64,000 bases of DNA from Vibrio sp. Isolate32. Its GTDB lineage: Bacteria; Pseudomonadota; Gammaproteobacteria; Enterobacterales; Vibrionaceae. A model generated the notes under the pieces. It saw nothing but the letters and a program-made list of their open reading frames with translations. It did no database searches and was not told the origin of the DNA. How positions within the stretch are numbered: the stretch's first letter is position 1; the number at the start of each line of letters is the position of its first letter. A program made the position numbers and the translations under genes. The DNA lies in the NCBI RefSeq assembly GCF_022397955.1, contig NZ_JAKEUQ010000008.1:244446-308445 (forward strand), read 5' to 3'. Positions 26,965 through 39,118 of this stretch are shown piece after piece.

Positions 26965-27810
26965 ATGGCAACTGTAACTGCTGCTCTAGTTAAAGAACTT
27001 CGCGAGCGCACTGGCGCTGGCATGATGGAATGTAAGAAAGCGCTTGTAGAAGCAAACGCTGACATCGAACTAGCAATTGAAAACATGCGTAAATCTGGCG
27101 CAGCGAAAGCAGCTAAGAAAGCTGGTAACGTTGCTGCTGAAGGCGCAATCATCATCAAAGAAGAGAACGGTGTAGCTGTTCTTCTTGAAGTTAACTGCCA
27201 AACTGACTTCGTAGCAAAAGATGCTAGCTTCACTGCATTCGCAGAAGAAGTAGCAGCTGACGCAGTAGCTACTCAAGCTTCTGTAGAAGAGCTACAAGCT
27301 AAGTTCGAAGAAACTCGCGTTGCTCTAGTTGCAAAAATCGGCGAAAACATCAACATCCGTCGCGTAGCATACGTACAAGGTGCTGCTCTAGCTTCTTACC
27401 GTCACGGTGAGAAAATCGGTGTTGTTGTAGCTGGTGAAGGCGAAGCTGAAACTCTTAAGCACGTTGCTATGCACGTAGCTGCTTCTCGTCCTGAGTTTGT
27501 TAACCCAGAAGACGTACCAGCAGACGTAGTTGCTAAAGAGAAAGAAGTTCAAGTTGAAATCGCTATGAACGAAGGTAAGCCTCAAGAGATCGCTGAGAAA
27601 ATGGTTATCGGCCGTATGAAGAAATTCACGGGCGAAATCTCTCTAACAGGTCAAGCTTTCATCATGGAACCTAAGAAAACTGTTGGCGAAATCCTTAAAG
27701 AAAAAGGCGCTGCAGTATCTAACTTCGTACGTCTAGAAGTTGGTGAAGGTATCGAGAAAGCTGCTGAAATGAGCTTCGCTGACGAAGTTGCAGCGGTACA
27801 AAAAGGTTAA
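26965..27810 (+). CDS. tsf: Elongation factor Ts
   Basis: 281-aa guanine-nucleotide exchange factor that recycles EF-Tu. The N-terminal UBA-like domain has [22 protein letters not shown]. The TDFVAKD motif that contacts EF-Tu is near residue 80. The rest is the core and coiled-coil region ending [15 protein letters not shown]. Codon use is highly biased. It follows rpsB across an attenuator and ends at a terminator. Confidence 0.98.
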   Translation: MATVTAALVKELRERTGAGMMECKKALVEANADIELAIENMRKSGAAKAAKKAGNVAAEGAIIIKEENGVAVLLEVNCQTDFVAKDASFTAFAEEVAADAVATQASVEELQAKFEETRVALVAKIGENINIRRVAYVQGAALASYRHGEKIGVVVAGEGEAETLKHVAMHVAASRPEFVNPEDVPADVVAKEKEVQVEIAMNEGKPQEIAEKMVIGRMKKFTGEISLTGQAFIMEPKKTVGEILKEKGAAVSNFVRLEVGEGIEKAAEMSFADEVAAVQKG

Positions 27811-27828
27811 TCCTTAGCGTATTGTTTG

Positions 27829-27864
27829 AAAAAAGACCGTGGCAAATGCTGCGGTCTTTTTATG
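27829..27864 (+). terminator. tsf terminator
   Basis: AAAAGACCG/CGGTCTTTT (27831-27839 with 27852-27860), with extra pairing GC/GC inside the loop, is followed by Ts. Confidence 0.83.
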
Positions 27865-27971
27865 AATAGTGAACTATTTTTGAAGGCAACGTTAGTGGTT
27901 ATGAATGCAAACTGACTTACTCAGTTTTTATCCATGACTGTTAATCATCAACTCTTTGGAAGGTAAACTCC

Positions 27972-28703
27972 ATGACTACGAACCCTAAACCAGCGTATCA
28001 ACGTATTCTGTTAAAACTTAGCGGTGAAGCGCTACAAGGCGAAGAAGGTTTTGGTATTGACCCAACGATCCTCGATCGTATGGCTCAAGAAGTAAAAGAA
28101 TTGGTTGAACTAGGCGTTCAAGTTGGTGTTGTTATCGGTGGCGGTAACCTGTTCCGTGGTGCTGGTCTTGCTGAAGCTGGCATGAACCGCGTTGTTGGTG
28201 ACCACATGGGTATGCTTGCAACAGTAATGAACGGCCTTGCTATGCGTGACGCTCTGCACCGTGCTTACGTAAACGCACGTGTAATGTCTGCAATCCCTCT
28301 AAAAGGTGTGTGTGACGACTACAACTGGGCAGATGCAATCAGCCAACTACGTCAAGGTCGCGTTGTGATCTTCTCTGCTGGTACTGGTAACCCATTCTTT
28401 ACTACTGACTCTGCTGCATGTCTACGTGGTATCGAAATCGAAGCTGACGTAGTTCTAAAAGCGACAAAAGTAGATGGTGTATTTACTGCTGACCCAGTAG
28501 CAAACCCAGACGCAGAGCTGTATGATACTTTGTCTTACAACACAGTTCTTGAGAAAGAGCTTAAAGTAATGGACTTGGCTGCATTTACGCTAGCACGTGA
28601 TCACAAAATGCCAATCCGTGTATTTAACATGAATAAGCCAGGCGCACTACGCCGCGTGGTTATGGGTGAAACTGAAGGTACATTAATCAGCGACGCTGAC
28701 TAA
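27972..28703 (+). CDS. pyrH: UMP kinase
   Basis: 243-aa hexameric kinase of the amino acid kinase fold that makes UDP from [53 protein letters not shown] and the C-terminal [20 protein letters not shown] block are diagnostic. An GGAAGG ribosome binding site precedes the ATG. It is upstream of frr in the conserved order. Confidence 0.97.
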   Translation: MTTNPKPAYQRILLKLSGEALQGEEGFGIDPTILDRMAQEVKELVELGVQVGVVIGGGNLFRGAGLAEAGMNRVVGDHMGMLATVMNGLAMRDALHRAYVNARVMSAIPLKGVCDDYNWADAISQLRQGRVVIFSAGTGNPFFTTDSAACLRGIEIEADVVLKATKVDGVFTADPVANPDAELYDTLSYNTVLEKELKVMDLAAFTLARDHKMPIRVFNMNKPGALRRVVMGETEGTLISDAD

Positions 28704-28801
28704 TTTTTCGGGCTTACTGGGGGCTATACTCTGGTAAGCTTTATCCTTATCACTCCAAATAAAAAGCTTTCTTGAAGAAAGAACATAATCAAGGTGAAAT
28801 T

Positions 28802-29359
28802 GTGATTAACGAAATCAAAAAAGACGCTCAAGAGCGCATGGAAAAAAGTGTTGATGCACTAAGAAACAGCCTGCAAAAGATTCGTACAGGTCGTGCACAC
28901 CCAAGCCTACTTTCTGGCCTTACAGTAGAGTACTACGGTGCACCAACGCCTTTGACTCAAGTTGCTAACGTTATTGCTGAAGACGCACGTACTCTAGCAA
29001 TCACAGTGTTTGATAAAACACTAACGCCTCTAGTTGAAAAAGCGATCATGACATCTGACTTAGGTCTAAACCCTATGTCTGCGGGTACGGTTATCCGTGT
29101 TCCACTTCCACCGCTAACGGAAGAGCGTCGTAAAGACCTAGTTAAAATCGTTCGTGGCGAAGCTGAAGGTGGCCGTGTTGCTATCCGTAACATCCGTCGT
29201 GACGCGAATGGCGATCTAAAAGCACTTCTTAAAGATAAAGAAATCTCTGAAGATGAAGATCGTAAAGCACAAGACGAAATTCAAAAGCTAACTGACGCTG
29301 CGGTTAAGAACGTAGACGAAGTTCTAGCAACTAAAGAAAAAGAGTTGATGGAAGTTTAA
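28802..29359 (+). CDS. frr: Ribosome recycling factor
   Basis: 185-aa factor that, with EF-G, splits post-termination ribosomes. [13 protein letters not shown] helix 1 then [23 protein letters not shown] and [21 protein letters not shown] are the family blocks. The frame opens at 28772, but the GTG at 28802 has an AAGGTG ribosome binding site and gives exactly the usual 185 residues ([12 protein letters not shown]), so GTG is the chosen start. Confidence 0.95.
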   Translation: MINEIKKDAQERMEKSVDALRNSLQKIRTGRAHPSLLSGLTVEYYGAPTPLTQVANVIAEDARTLAITVFDKTLTPLVEKAIMTSDLGLNPMSAGTVIRVPLPPLTEERRKDLVKIVRGEAEGGRVAIRNIRRDANGDLKALLKDKEISEDEDRKAQDEIQKLTDAAVKNVDEVLATKEKELMEV

Positions 29360-29383
29360 TTTTCCATATTCTTTTCTTTCCGG

Positions 29384-29417
29384 AAAAACGCTGTACTCAC
29401 TGTTCAGCGTTTTTTTA
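29384..29417 (+). terminator. frr terminator
   Basis: AAAAACGCTG/CAGCGTTTTT (29384-29393 with 29405-29414) is followed by Ts. It separates pyrH/frr from uppS and the genes beyond. Confidence 0.87.
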
Positions 29418-29457
29418 TGCTACTCTGTTCGACTATTAGAATTTGATTCACTCTTTT

Positions 29458-30210
29458 ATGCATAATTCTCAAGCGTTCACAGACTCTCTTCCTAAACACA
29501 TTGCTGTCATCATGGATGGTAATGGTCGCTGGGCAAAAGCTCAGGGCAAGCCTCGCGTCTTTGGTCATAAAAACGGTGTTCAAGCCGTTCGTAAAACCAT
29601 CTCTTCTGCTGCCAGATTGGGCATCAAAGCCGTTACACTTTTCGCATTCAGTAGCGAGAACTGGCGTCGACCAGAGGAAGAAGTGGGTATTTTGATGGAA
29701 CTCTTTATCTCCGTGCTTTCAAGTGAAGTGAAAAAGCTCCATAAAAATAATCTACAACTGCGTGTTATTGGTGATAAAAGTCGTTTCAATGATCGACTAC
29801 AAAAGAAAATTGAAGAAGCGGAAGCTTTGACTAGCACCAATACCGGTATGGTTATCAATATCGCCGCGAACTACGGTGGTAAGTGGGATATTCAGCAAGC
29901 GATGACTTCAATCGCTCAACAGGTAAAGTCTGGCGATATTAATGTAGAAGACATTGATGAAGCTATGATTACACAGCACCTGACAATGGCGGATATTCCT
30001 GAAGTTGATCTTCTGATCCGCACCAGCGGTGAATGCCGCATTAGTAACTTCATGCTTTGGCAGTTGGCTTACGCCGAAATGTATTTTACTGAACAATTCT
30101 GGCCAGACTTTAATGAAGACAGCTTAGTAGAGGCTGTGACTTGGTTTGTAAATCGTGAGCGCCGTTTTGGCTGCACCGGTGAGCAGATTAAAGCTCTGAT
30201 GGACAGTTAA
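29458..30210 (+). CDS. uppS: Undecaprenyl diphosphate synthase (cis-prenyltransferase)
   Basis: 250-aa enzyme that extends farnesyl diphosphate to the C55 lipid carrier for peptidoglycan and O-antigen synthesis. [16 protein letters not shown] holds the catalytic Asp, and [21 protein letters not shown] and [12 protein letters not shown] are conserved blocks. A TTG at 29443 is in frame, but ATG 29458 is taken because it gives a normal N-terminus; neither has a strong ribosome binding site. It starts the uppS-cdsA pair. Confidence 0.95.
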   Translation: MHNSQAFTDSLPKHIAVIMDGNGRWAKAQGKPRVFGHKNGVQAVRKTISSAARLGIKAVTLFAFSSENWRRPEEEVGILMELFISVLSSEVKKLHKNNLQLRVIGDKSRFNDRLQKKIEEAEALTSTNTGMVINIAANYGGKWDIQQAMTSIAQQVKSGDINVEDIDEAMITQHLTMADIPEVDLLIRTSGECRISNFMLWQLAYAEMYFTEQFWPDFNEDSLVEAVTWFVNRERRFGCTGEQIKALMDS

Positions 30211-30225
30211 TAAGGATTTTTTGGT

Positions 30226-31068
30226 TTGAAACAACGAATTATTACGGCGTTGATTTTAGCTCCCCTAGTTATTCTAGGAATTTTCGAGTTATCACTTCCT
30301 ACGTTTATCCTTTCATTAGCGGTTATCTCGCTATTAGGTTACTGGGAATGGACTCAATTTGTTGAAAGCAAATCGCGTTATTTAGCGTTGATTCCAACGG
30401 TTGTGGTAAGTGCTGCAAGTTTTGCTTTTATTCCTTTTGATGCATTTAGCCTAAATAACTTATCGAGTGCTCACTACGCCATTTTAACGATTGGTTCTAT
30501 TTGGTGGGTAATCGCAAGTGGTATGGCAGTGACTTATCCTAAGTCTATGCCTGCATGGAAAGACTCCTCGTTTCTTCGTCATGGTTTTGGTGTACTAACT
30601 CTGCTGCCATTCTTTTGGAGTGTAGTGATTTTGCGCGCTAACGGTATTGACGTTGATCCATACCACGGCGCAAAACTCGTGATGTTTGTGTGTCTACTTG
30701 TGTGGGCTGCAGACAGTGGCGCTTACTTCTCTGGTAAGAGCTTCGGTAAGCGTAAAATGGCACCAGCCGTTAGCCCGAACAAGACAATTGAAGGCCTTAT
30801 TGGCGGTATCATCACCGCAGTGATTGTGGCTTGGATTTTTGCTGACTTGTTCAATATCCAATTCTCAAGCCCTTTACACATGATTGTGATTACACTTGTG
30901 ACCGTTGTTATCTCTGTTCTTGGTGACCTTGTTGAAAGCATGTTCAAGCGTGTTTCTGGGGTCAAAGACAGCAGTAATCTGATTCCTGGTCATGGTGGTA
31001 TACTAGATAGAATCGATAGCTTAACGGCTGCATTCCCTGTCTTTGCTCTGCTTTACTTAGCATTCTAA
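30226..31068 (+). CDS. cdsA: Phosphatidate cytidylyltransferase
   Basis: 280-aa inner-membrane enzyme making CDP-diacylglycerol from phosphatidic acid and CTP. Seven to eight hydrophobic segments are seen, and the signature SxKR...DxxxSxIPGHGGxLDRxDS appears as [24 protein letters not shown] near the C-terminus. Translation probably starts at TTG 30226 after AAGGA, 15 bp past uppS. A hairpin with T tail follows before ispC. Confidence 0.95.
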   Translation: MKQRIITALILAPLVILGIFELSLPTFILSLAVISLLGYWEWTQFVESKSRYLALIPTVVVSAASFAFIPFDAFSLNNLSSAHYAILTIGSIWWVIASGMAVTYPKSMPAWKDSSFLRHGFGVLTLLPFFWSVVILRANGIDVDPYHGAKLVMFVCLLVWAADSGAYFSGKSFGKRKMAPAVSPNKTIEGLIGGIITAVIVAWIFADLFNIQFSSPLHMIVITLVTVVISVLGDLVESMFKRVSGVKDSSNLIPGHGGILDRIDSLTAAFPVFALLYLAF

Positions 31069-31071
31069 TTA

Positions 31072-31099
31072 AAAGGGCAGTGAATCTGCCCTTTATTAC
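31072..31099 (+). terminator. Hairpin terminator between cdsA and ispC
   Basis: A perfect 9-bp stem AAAGGGCAG/CTGCCCTTT (31072-31080 with 31086-31094) is followed by TATTACATTT. It may attenuate transcription into ispC. Confidence 0.7.
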
Positions 31100-31118
31100 A
31101 TTTCTACGGTCATATGTG

Positions 31119-32327
31119 ATGCGAAATCTAACTATCCTAGGCGCAACTGGCTCAATTGGTGCAAGTACACTAAAAGTCGTTGAGCAAAACCCAGACCTTT
31201 ATTCAGTCGTTGCGCTGGCTGCTGGCTCGAATGTTGAAAAGATGCTGGCGTTAGTAGAAAAGTGGCAACCAAGCTATGTTGCTATGGCTTGTCCTGATGC
31301 TGCATCTCAGCTCGCTGACACCTTGTCCATCAATCACCCTAATATCCAAGTACTCTCAGGCTCTGAAGGCATGTGTAAGGTTGCCTCTTTGGATGAAGTG
31401 GATACGGTGATGGCTGCGATTGTTGGCGCGGCAGGCTTGCTTCCTACTATGTCAGCAGTTAAAGCGGGCAAACGTATCCTGCTGGCAAATAAAGAAGCCT
31501 TGGTGATGTCTGGACAGCTGTTTATCGATGCTGTGGAAAAGTACGGTGCTGAGCTTCTTCCTGTAGATAGTGAACACAATGCTATCTTCCAATGCTTGCC
31601 ACAAAACGTTCAAACTAATTTAGGTCGCTGTGATTTAGAAGCTAATGGTATCAACCATATCCTACTAACCGGTTCTGGTGGCCCTTTTCGTTATACCGAT
31701 GTCGCTGAGCTAGAGTCAGTGACTCCTGAACGCGCTATCGCACACCCTAACTGGTCTATGGGGCCTAAGATCTCTGTCGATTCTGCGACTATGATGAATA
31801 AAGGTCTTGAGTACATTGAGGCTAAGTGGCTATTTAATGCGTCTCAAGAGCAGTTAAAGGTGATTATCCACCCTCAATCTGTGATCCATTCTATGGTTCA
31901 GTACAAGGATGGTTCAGTACTTGCTCAAATGGGTGAACCAGATATGGCGACACCTATCGCACTGACGATGTCGTACCCTGAACGTACTGAAGCGGGTGTT
32001 AAGCCTCTGGATTTCACTAAAGTCGGTGAGCTGACTTTTTTAGAGCCTGATTTCAACCGTTACCCATGTTTGAAATTAGCCATTGAAGCGTGTTACTTAG
32101 GTCAGCATGCAACGACAGCGATTAACGCAGCAAACGAAATTGCGGTCGACGCTTTCTTGAACAATCAGGTTAAATTTACCGATATTGCAGCCATTAACGA
32201 ACATGTTATGAGCAAAGTATGTGAACAACATAACTCTGAAGGCTTAGATAGCTTGGAAAGCCTGCTTGAGCTAGATAATATGTCTCGTCAAATAGCCATT
32301 CAATTTATTAAAGAGCAGCTAGCATGA
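31119..32327 (+). CDS. ispC: 1-deoxy-D-xylulose 5-phosphate reductoisomerase
   Basis: 402-aa NADPH enzyme converting DXP to MEP, the committed step of the bacterial isoprenoid pathway. [16 protein letters not shown] is the NADPH loop. [13 protein letters not shown] holds the metal-binding Asp/Glu, and the flexible loop is [23 protein letters not shown]. The frame opens at 31080 within the upstream hairpin; ATG 31119 gives the canonical [12 protein letters not shown] start. Its stop overlaps the rseP start by 4 bp. Confidence 0.96.
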   Translation: MRNLTILGATGSIGASTLKVVEQNPDLYSVVALAAGSNVEKMLALVEKWQPSYVAMACPDAASQLADTLSINHPNIQVLSGSEGMCKVASLDEVDTVMAAIVGAAGLLPTMSAVKAGKRILLANKEALVMSGQLFIDAVEKYGAELLPVDSEHNAIFQCLPQNVQTNLGRCDLEANGINHILLTGSGGPFRYTDVAELESVTPERAIAHPNWSMGPKISVDSATMMNKGLEYIEAKWLFNASQEQLKVIIHPQSVIHSMVQYKDGSVLAQMGEPDMATPIALTMSYPERTEAGVKPLDFTKVGELTFLEPDFNRYPCLKLAIEACYLGQHATTAINAANEIAVDAFLNNQVKFTDIAAINEHVMSKVCEQHNSEGLDSLESLLELDNMSRQIAIQFIKEQLA

Positions 32328-33682
32328 GTGGAATTCTGTGGAACTTCGCATCTTTTATCATAGCGCTTGGCATTCTGGTCGCGGTTCACGAGTTTGGACA
32401 TTTCTGGGTTGCTCGTCGTTGTGGTGTAAAAGTTGAAAAATTCTCGATTGGTTTTGGTAAATCAATCTGGAGCAAAGTAGGCCGCGATGGTACGGAATAC
32501 AGCTTGTCCGTGATTCCACTGGGCGGCTACGTAAAAATGCTCGATGGTCGTGTCGAGGACCTGTCAGAAGACGAGCAGCAGTACGCGTTTGATAAAAAGC
32601 CACTGTGGAAGCGAACCGCGATTGTCGGTGCTGGACCAGCGTTTAACTTCATCTTTGCTGTGTTTGCATATTGGTTAGTATTTTTGATTGGTGTGCCGGC
32701 GGTTAAGCCCGTGATTGGTGAGGTAACTCCACAATCTATTGCTGCACAAGCCGGAATTGAAACTGGGATGGAACTTAAATCTATTTCGGGAATCAAAACC
32801 GCAGATTGGGAATCAGTCAATATGGGTTTGATATCTCATATTGGTGATCAATCGATGACAGTAACGGTGTCTTCGCAAGACGATATCGGCTTTGAGCAGC
32901 AATTGACGTTGGATATTTCAGACTGGTCGTTCAACCCAGAAACTGAATCTGCGATGACAACGCTTGGCTTTAGACCATACTCTCCAGAGATCTCGACAGT
33001 GCTGGCTCAAGTGATTGATGATGGTGCTGCTTACTCTGCTGGTCTAGAAGCGGGCGACCAAATTGTTGAAATTAATGGTCAACCAATTGAGCAGTGGCAA
33101 TCAGTGGTTGAGTTAATTCGCTCGAACCCAATGGCACCATTAGATGTTGTCGTATCAAGAAACGGCAGTGAGCAATTACTCGTTATGACACCGAAAAGCC
33201 GTGAGCTTTCAGATGGTTCGACAATCGGCTATGCGGGTATTGCTCCGGAAGTCGCAGAATGGCCAGAAGATTATCGCTTTGAGTTACAATTTGGTGTAAT
33301 TGAGTCTGTAGGAAAAGCATTTGATAAAACAGGTCAAATCATTGGTCTGACGCTTACTATGCTGAAGAAGCTCATCGTTGGTGATGTTGGCTTAAACAAC
33401 TTAAGTGGCCCGATTTCGATTGCTAAAGGCGCAGGCACAACCGCCGATTACGGTTTGGTTTATTTCCTCGGCTTTTTAGCGCTGATCAGTGTTAACTTAG
33501 GTATTATTAATTTGGTTCCGCTGCCTATGCTTGATGGCGGACATTTGCTCTTTTTCGCTATTGAGGCCGTTACTCGTAAACCAGTCCCTGAGAAAGTTCA
33601 GGAGATGGGGTATAGAGTGGGAGGGGCTATCCTCTTCTCTTTAATGGCTCTGGCAATATTTAACGATTTTACTCGTCTGTGA
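32324..33682 (+). CDS. rseP: RseP, site-2 intramembrane zinc protease
   Basis: 452-aa inner-membrane protease that makes the second cut in anti-sigma factor RseA, releasing sigma-E. The zinc motif HEFGH is in [13 protein letters not shown] near residue 22, and the third ligand Asp is in [13 protein letters not shown] near residue 402. Two periplasmic PDZ domains lie between (about 115-200 and 210-290). ATGA overlap with ispC indicates coupling. bamA, its stress-response client pathway, follows. Confidence 0.96.
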   Translation: MSGILWNFASFIIALGILVAVHEFGHFWVARRCGVKVEKFSIGFGKSIWSKVGRDGTEYSLSVIPLGGYVKMLDGRVEDLSEDEQQYAFDKKPLWKRTAIVGAGPAFNFIFAVFAYWLVFLIGVPAVKPVIGEVTPQSIAAQAGIETGMELKSISGIKTADWESVNMGLISHIGDQSMTVTVSSQDDIGFEQQLTLDISDWSFNPETESAMTTLGFRPYSPEISTVLAQVIDDGAAYSAGLEAGDQIVEINGQPIEQWQSVVELIRSNPMAPLDVVVSRNGSEQLLVMTPKSRELSDGSTIGYAGIAPEVAEWPEDYRFELQFGVIESVGKAFDKTGQIIGLTLTMLKKLIVGDVGLNNLSGPISIAKGAGTTADYGLVYFLGFLALISVNLGIINLVPLPMLDGGHLLFFAIEAVTRKPVPEKVQEMGYRVGGAILFSLMALAIFNDFTRL

Positions 33683-33730
33683 ATGGTTTCTCACAGGCAT
33701 TGGTAGTAGCAAGGAATAATTAGAATAACT

Positions 33731-36136
33731 ATGGCGATTAAGCAAATTCTGTTCGCAAGTCTATTAGCCACCAGTGTGGCTGCGAATGGAGCACAAAACT
33801 TTGTAGTTCAAGATATCAAGATCGAAGGTTTACAGCGTGTTGCACTTGGTGCAGCTCTACTGAAAATGCCAGTACGTATTGGCGATGAAGTAGATGAAAG
33901 CGATGTTTCTGAGATCATTCGTGCACTGTACGCTTCGGGTAACTTTGAAGACGTTAAAGTCCTTCGCGATGAAGGTGTATTGATTGTTCAAGTGAAAGAA
34001 CGACCAACCATCGCAAGTATCTCTTTCTCGGGTAACAAAGCGATCAAAGAAGAACAACTTCAACAGAACCTTGATGCATCTGGTGTTCGTGAAGGTGAAG
34101 CTCTTGACCGAACTACGCTAAGTAATATTGAGAAGGGCCTTGAAGATTTCTACTACAGTGTTGGTAAATACAACGCGACAGTAAAAGCGGTTGTAACTCC
34201 TCTGCCACGTAATCGTTCTGACCTTAAATTTGTATTTACTGAAGGCGTTTCCGCTAAAATTCAGCAAATTAACTTCATTGGTAACGAAGTGTTTACTGAT
34301 GAAGAACTGCTTAGCCGCTTCAATCTAAATGTAGATGTGGCTTGGTGGAACTTCCTAGCTGATGAAAAATACCAGAAGCAAGTGCTTGCTGGTGATATTG
34401 AAGCGCTTAAATCTTACTACCTTGACCGTGGTTACCTGAAGTTTAAGGTTGACTCTACGCAGGTAGCGATTTCTCCAGATAAGAAAGGCGTTTACATTAC
34501 GCTTGGCTTAGATGAAGGCGAAGCTTACACAGTTAAAGACGTATCATTCCGTGGTGAGCTTATTGGCCGCGAAGCTGATTTTGAAGCGCTTGTCCCATTT
34601 GAAGATGGTGATACTTATAACGGTTCTTCTGTGACATCACTGGAAGAAGGCGTTAAGCGTATTCTTGGTGAGTCTGGTTATGCGTATCCGCAAGTTCGTA
34701 CGATTCCAGAATTCAATGACGAGACCAAAGAAGTTTCATTGGTTATTAATGTAGAAGCGGGTAGCCGTATCTACGTGCGTGACATTCGTTTTACAGGTAA
34801 CAACTCGACAAAAGACGAGGTGTTACGTCGTGAAATGCGTCAAATGGAAGGCAGCTGGCTTAACTCTAAATCGATTGATACCGGTAAGAGCCGTCTTAAC
34901 CGTCTAGGTTTCTTCGAAACGGTTGATGTACAAACCGTTCGAGTTCCAGGCAGCGAAGACCAAGTTGATTTGGTTTACAACGTTAAAGAAGCAAACTCGG
35001 GCAGCATCAACTTTGGTGTCGGCTACGGTACTGAATCTGGTGTGAGCTTCCAGGTTGGTCTTCAACAAGACAACTTTGCGGGCTCTGGTAACCGTGTTGG
35101 CGTAAGTGCCATGATGAACGATTACCAAAAGAACGTGAGCTTAGACTACCGTGACCCATACTGGAACCTAGATGGTGTGAGCTTGGGCGGTAAGATCTTC
35201 TACAACGAGTTTGAAGCATCTGAAGCGGGTATCGTCGACTATACCAATCAAAGTTATGGTACGAGCTTAACATGGGGCTTCCCTATGGATGAGCTGAACC
35301 GCATTGAATTTGGTGTTGGCTACACACACAACAAGATCGGTAACGTACCGACTTATATCCAGGTTGAACAGTTTGTGAGAAGTATCGACCAATACGGTGA
35401 CGAGCACATCTTAACTGATGACTTCGATATCAATATTTCTTGGACGCGTAACAACTTGAACCGTGGTTTCTTCCCAACAGAAGGTAACCACCAACGTGCT
35501 TTCGCTAAAATGACGGTACCTGGCTCTGATGCTCAGTACTTCAAAATGCAGTACGATGTAAAACATTACATCCCGCTGACCAAAAAGCATGAGTTCACAC
35601 TATTGATGCGTGGCCGATTAGGCTATGGTAATGGTTATGGTCAAACGGATGGTAACGATAACTTGTTCCCATTCTACGAGAACTACTATGCGGGTGGTTT
35701 TACAACCCTACGTGGTTTTGGCTCTAATTCGGCTGGTCCGAAAGCTGTTTACGGAAGCAGCATAGGTAACAACCCAACCTACGACACCGTTACCGATGAT
35801 TCAGTCGGTGGTAACGCGGTCGCTTTGGCAAGTTTAGAGTTAATCGTACCTACGCCATTTGCTTCTGATGAAGCTCGTAGCCAGATTCGTACCAGTGTCT
35901 TCTTTGATATGGCAAGTGTATGGGATACCGAATTCGTAGACCGCGGTGCACCTAACAGTGGCAGCCAGTACTACTACGATTACTCTGACCCAACGAATTA
36001 CCGTTCATCTTATGGTGCCGCTCTTCAATGGATGTCACCGATGGGCCCACTGGTTTTTTCTCTAGCGAAACCAATTAAAATTTACGAAGGTGATGATGAG
36101 GAATTCTTCACATTCACCATTGGTAGAACTTTCTAA
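33731..36136 (+). CDS. bamA: BamA, outer-membrane protein assembly factor
   Basis: 801-aa Omp85 protein, the essential core of the BAM machine. A signal peptide ends near residue 22 ([17 protein letters not shown]). Five POTRA domains cover about residues 22-420. A 16-strand beta-barrel follows and ends in the aromatic C-terminus FTIGRTF. The GFGTLRGF-type loop that folds into the barrel is [16 protein letters not shown] near residue 655. It is upstream of skp in the conserved order. Confidence 0.98.
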   Translation: MAIKQILFASLLATSVAANGAQNFVVQDIKIEGLQRVALGAALLKMPVRIGDEVDESDVSEIIRALYASGNFEDVKVLRDEGVLIVQVKERPTIASISFSGNKAIKEEQLQQNLDASGVREGEALDRTTLSNIEKGLEDFYYSVGKYNATVKAVVTPLPRNRSDLKFVFTEGVSAKIQQINFIGNEVFTDEELLSRFNLNVDVAWWNFLADEKYQKQVLAGDIEALKSYYLDRGYLKFKVDSTQVAISPDKKGVYITLGLDEGEAYTVKDVSFRGELIGREADFEALVPFEDGDTYNGSSVTSLEEGVKRILGESGYAYPQVRTIPEFNDETKEVSLVINVEAGSRIYVRDIRFTGNNSTKDEVLRREMRQMEGSWLNSKSIDTGKSRLNRLGFFETVDVQTVRVPGSEDQVDLVYNVKEANSGSINFGVGYGTESGVSFQVGLQQDNFAGSGNRVGVSAMMNDYQKNVSLDYRDPYWNLDGVSLGGKIFYNEFEASEAGIVDYTNQSYGTSLTWGFPMDELNRIEFGVGYTHNKIGNVPTYIQVEQFVRSIDQYGDEHILTDDFDINISWTRNNLNRGFFPTEGNHQRAFAKMTVPGSDAQYFKMQYDVKHYIPLTKKHEFTLLMRGRLGYGNGYGQTDGNDNLFPFYENYYAGGFTTLRGFGSNSAGPKAVYGSSIGNNPTYDTVTDDSVGGNAVALASLELIVPTPFASDEARSQIRTSVFFDMASVWDTEFVDRGAPNSGSQYYYDYSDPTNYRSSYGAALQWMSPMGPLVFSLAKPIKIYEGDDEEFFTFTIGRTF

Positions 36137-36154
36137 TATTTAAAGGACAATATT

Positions 36155-36664
36155 TTGAAAAATATGATTAAAGCAGCAGGTTTAAGCCTTGTAGTTCTTA
36201 GCTCTTCTTTTTTTGCAACAGCTGCTGAAGCCGCGCAAAAAGTGGGTTATGTAAACACTGCACAAGTATTCCAGGCTCTACCTCAGCGTGAAGTTGTTCT
36301 TCAAAAAATGCAGGAAGAGTTCAAAGACAAAGCAGCTGAGCTGCAAAGCATTCAAGCTGAAGCTAAGACTAAGATTGAAAAGCTTAAGCGTGATGGTGAG
36401 CTACTAGGTCCAGACGAAGTTGAGAAGCTTCGTATCGAAGTTGGTCAACTAGACAGCAAGTACAAAATCAAAGCTCAAGCTCTAGAAAAAGCAAGTCAAC
36501 GTCGTGAAGCACAAGAGAAGCAGAAGCTATTCAAAGTGATTCAAGATGCTGTAACGAAAGTTGCAGAGAAAGAAGGCTACGACATGATCGTTGATATTCA
36601 AGCGCTACAATACGGCAAGCCTGAATACAACATCTCTGAGAAAGTAATTAAAGAACTAAAATAA
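36155..36664 (+). CDS. skp: Skp/OmpH periplasmic chaperone
   Basis: 169-aa trimeric chaperone for unfolded outer-membrane proteins. The signal peptide ends in AEAAQK (cleavage near residue 26). A long helical tentacle region is rich in Lys, Glu and Gln ([22 protein letters not shown]). Translation starts at TTG 36155 after AAAGGACA, with ATG 36164 as an alternative. It is between bamA and lpxD. Confidence 0.95.
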   Translation: MKNMIKAAGLSLVVLSSSFFATAAEAAQKVGYVNTAQVFQALPQREVVLQKMQEEFKDKAAELQSIQAEAKTKIEKLKRDGELLGPDEVEKLRIEVGQLDSKYKIKAQALEKASQRREAQEKQKLFKVIQDAVTKVAEKEGYDMIVDIQALQYGKPEYNISEKVIKELK

Positions 36665-36669
36665 GTTTT

Positions 36670-37701
36670 ATGAAGACACTGACTTTAGCCGAATTGGCAA
36701 CCATTACCGGGGGGGAGCTACATGGTGACGGTACTGTAACCGTTTCTGCTGTTGCTCCCATGGATAAAGCGCAAGAAGGCAACATTACGTTCCTTTCTAA
36801 CGCTAAGTACAGCAAGCACCTAGGTGACTGTAAAGCATCAGCGATTATGGTTAAAGAGAGTGAGCGCGAACTGTGTAAGACTAACGTGATTGTGGTCAGT
36901 GACCCATACGTTGCTTTTGCTAAGGTTGCTCAAGCGCTTGATACTACTCCTGCACCGGCTGCGGATATTGCTGATTCAGCTTCGATTGCGAGCGATGCAA
37001 CACTTGGACAAAATGTGTCTATTGGTGCGAACGCTGTGATTGAGTCTGGTGTTGTTCTTGGTGACGATGTGATCATCGGTGCTGGTTGCTTTATCGGTAA
37101 AAACGCAAAGATTGGCGCTGGCACTAAGCTTTGGGCTAACGTAAGCATTTACCATGAAGTGGTGATTGGTGAAGCTTGTTTAGTTCAATCAAGTACTGTG
37201 ATTGGTTCTGATGGCTTTGGTTATGCGAACGAGAAAGGCGAGTGGATTAAGATTCCTCAAGTTGGTTCTGTTCGCATTGGTAATCGTGTAGAGATCGGTG
37301 CGTGTACTACGATTGACCGTGGTGCGCTAGATGACACCGTTATTGAAGATAACGTTATCATCGATAATCAAATGCAAATCGCACACAACGTTCACATCGG
37401 ATATGGTTCTGCTCTTGCGGGTGGTACTATCATCGCAGGCAGCACAACGATAGGTAAGTACTGTATCATTGGTGGTGGTAGCGTTATCAATGGTCACATT
37501 GAGATCGCAGACGGTGTAACTATAACTGGTATGGGTATGGTTATGCGCAGCATCTCTGAGAAAGGCATGTACTCTTCGGGTATTCCTTTACAGCCAAATA
37601 AAGAATGGCGTAAAACAGCAACGCGTGTTCATCGTATTGATGAAATGAACAAGCGTTTGAAAACCGTTGAAAAACTTATCGAGAAGAGCGCGGAATCATA
37701 A
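36670..37701 (+). CDS. lpxD: LpxD, UDP-3-O-(3-hydroxyacyl)glucosamine N-acyltransferase
   Basis: 343-aa third enzyme of lipid A synthesis. The N-terminal uridine-binding domain covers about residues 1-100. A left-handed beta-helix of hexapeptide repeats follows ([22 protein letters not shown]). The catalytic His is in [17 protein letters not shown] near residue 240. A C-terminal helix ends [13 protein letters not shown]. It begins 5 bp after skp. Confidence 0.96.
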   Translation: MKTLTLAELATITGGELHGDGTVTVSAVAPMDKAQEGNITFLSNAKYSKHLGDCKASAIMVKESERELCKTNVIVVSDPYVAFAKVAQALDTTPAPAADIADSASIASDATLGQNVSIGANAVIESGVVLGDDVIIGAGCFIGKNAKIGAGTKLWANVSIYHEVVIGEACLVQSSTVIGSDGFGYANEKGEWIKIPQVGSVRIGNRVEIGACTTIDRGALDDTVIEDNVIIDNQMQIAHNVHIGYGSALAGGTIIAGSTTIGKYCIIGGGSVINGHIEIADGVTITGMGMVMRSISEKGMYSSGIPLQPNKEWRKTATRVHRIDEMNKRLKTVEKLIEKSAES

Positions 37702-37717
37702 TTCCAGCATTTCTAAT

Positions 37718-37748
37718 AAAAGGCTCGCGTACAGCGAGTCTTTTTCGT
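37718..37748 (+). terminator. Hairpin between lpxD and fabZ
   Basis: AAAGGCTCGC/GCGAGTCTTT (37719-37728 with 37734-37743, one G-T pair) is followed by Ts. It is internal to the lpx region, so it probably attenuates rather than ends transcription. Confidence 0.7.
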
Positions 37749-37794
37749 TTATAATCTTTCTAATTAAATAAAGAATACATATAGGAATACGACT

Positions 37795-38247
37795 TTGACT
37801 ACTGAACAGACAACGATGAACATTACTGAAATTCAGGAACTATTACCTCATCGCTACCCATTCTTAATGGTTGATCGTGTGACTAGCTTTGAAAAAGAAA
37901 AAACACTGACTGCAATTAAGAATGTTTCTGTTAACGAGCCTCAGTTTACTGGCCACTTCCCTCAACTTCCTGTATTTCCAGGTGTGTTGATCCTAGAAGC
38001 GATGGCGCAAGCTACAGGTCTTCTTGCATTTAAATCTTTTGGTGCCCCTTCTGGTAACGAGCTTTACTACTTCGCAAGTGTTGATAAAGCGAAATTCCGT
38101 AAGCCAGTAGTTCCTGGTGACCAGCTGGTTATCGAAGTTGAATTCCTAAAAGAGCGTCGTGGCATCGCGTCATTTAACGGCGTTGCGAAAGTTGACGGCG
38201 AAGTAGTATGTTCAGCTGAACTTAAATGTGCTCGTAGAGAGTTTTAA
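37795..38247 (+). CDS. fabZ: FabZ, 3-hydroxyacyl-ACP dehydratase
   Basis: 150-aa hotdog-fold dehydratase of fatty acid synthesis. The catalytic His is in [22 protein letters not shown] and the catalytic Glu in the same helix. TTG 37795 follows TAGGAA at good spacing, while the in-frame ATG 37816 has no ribosome binding site, so TTG is the likely start. It shares the lpx operon because hydroxyacyl-ACP is the branch point to lipid A. Confidence 0.96.
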   Translation: MTTEQTTMNITEIQELLPHRYPFLMVDRVTSFEKEKTLTAIKNVSVNEPQFTGHFPQLPVFPGVLILEAMAQATGLLAFKSFGAPSGNELYYFASVDKAKFRKPVVPGDQLVIEVEFLKERRGIASFNGVAKVDGEVVCSAELKCARREF

Positions 38248-38248
38248 T

Positions 38249-39037
38249 ATGATTCATGAAACAGCAAAAATTCACCCGGCTGCAGTTATCGAAGGTGATG
38301 TAACGATTGGTGCAAATGTAACAGTTGGCCCTTTCACTTACATTGCTGGTAATGTAACCGTTGGTGACGACACTGAGATCATGTCGCATGTTGTGATCAA
38401 AGGTCACACTACCATTGGTAAAGAAAACCGCATTTTCCCACACGCAGTAATTGGTGAAGAAAACCAAGACAAGAAGTACGGTGGCGAAGACACTACGGTT
38501 GTGATCGGCGATCGCAACGTGATTCGTGAAGCGGTTCAAATCCACCGTGGTACGGTTCAAGATAAAGCAACCACAGTAATTGGTGATGACAACCTGCTTT
38601 GTGTTAACGCTCACGTAGCGCACGACGTTATTGTTGGTAACCACACTCACATTGGTAACAATGCTATCTTAGGTGGTCACGTAACGGTTGGCGATTACGC
38701 TGGTGTTATGGCGCTTTCTGCGATTCACCCGTTCTGTTCAATCGGTGCTTACGCTTACATTGGTGGTTGTTCTGCCGTTGTTCAAGATGTACTTCCTTAC
38801 ATACTTGCACAAGGTAATCACGCAGCACCATTCGGCCTTAACCTAGTCGGCTTGAAGCGTAACGGTTTTGAGAAACCAGAAATTCGTGCACTACAAAAAG
38901 CGTACAAAGAGCTTTACCGCTCTGGCAAAACACTTGAAGAAGCGAAAGCGGCTTTAGTTGAAATGGCGAAAGAGTTTGCTTCGGTAACTCCTATGCTAGA
39001 GATGCTAGAAAACTCCGAGCGCGGTATTATTCGTTAA
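38249..39037 (+). CDS. lpxA: LpxA, UDP-N-acetylglucosamine acyltransferase
   Basis: 262-aa first enzyme of lipid A synthesis. Hexapeptide beta-helix repeats dominate ([20 protein letters not shown]). The catalytic His is in [13 protein letters not shown] near residue 125. The open frame starts 21 bp upstream, but ATG 38249 gives 262 residues exactly as in E. coli. It starts one base after the fabZ stop. Confidence 0.96.
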   Translation: MIHETAKIHPAAVIEGDVTIGANVTVGPFTYIAGNVTVGDDTEIMSHVVIKGHTTIGKENRIFPHAVIGEENQDKKYGGEDTTVVIGDRNVIREAVQIHRGTVQDKATTVIGDDNLLCVNAHVAHDVIVGNHTHIGNNAILGGHVTVGDYAGVMALSAIHPFCSIGAYAYIGGCSAVVQDVLPYILAQGNHAAPFGLNLVGLKRNGFEKPEIRALQKAYKELYRSGKTLEEAKAALVEMAKEFASVTPMLEMLENSERGIIR

Positions 39038-39056
39038 TACTAGGTGTGATTGATAT

Positions 39057-39091
39057 AAAAAGATCGCTACTTTTAAGGCGATCTTTTTTGT
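39057..39091 (+). terminator. Hairpin between lpxA and lpxB
   Basis: An 11-bp stem AAAAAGATCGC/GCGATCTTTTT (39057-39067 with 39078-39088) is followed by Ts. Confidence 0.78.
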
Positions 39092-39118
39092 TTTAGGCGA
39101 GAAGGGAATTGGAAAACT

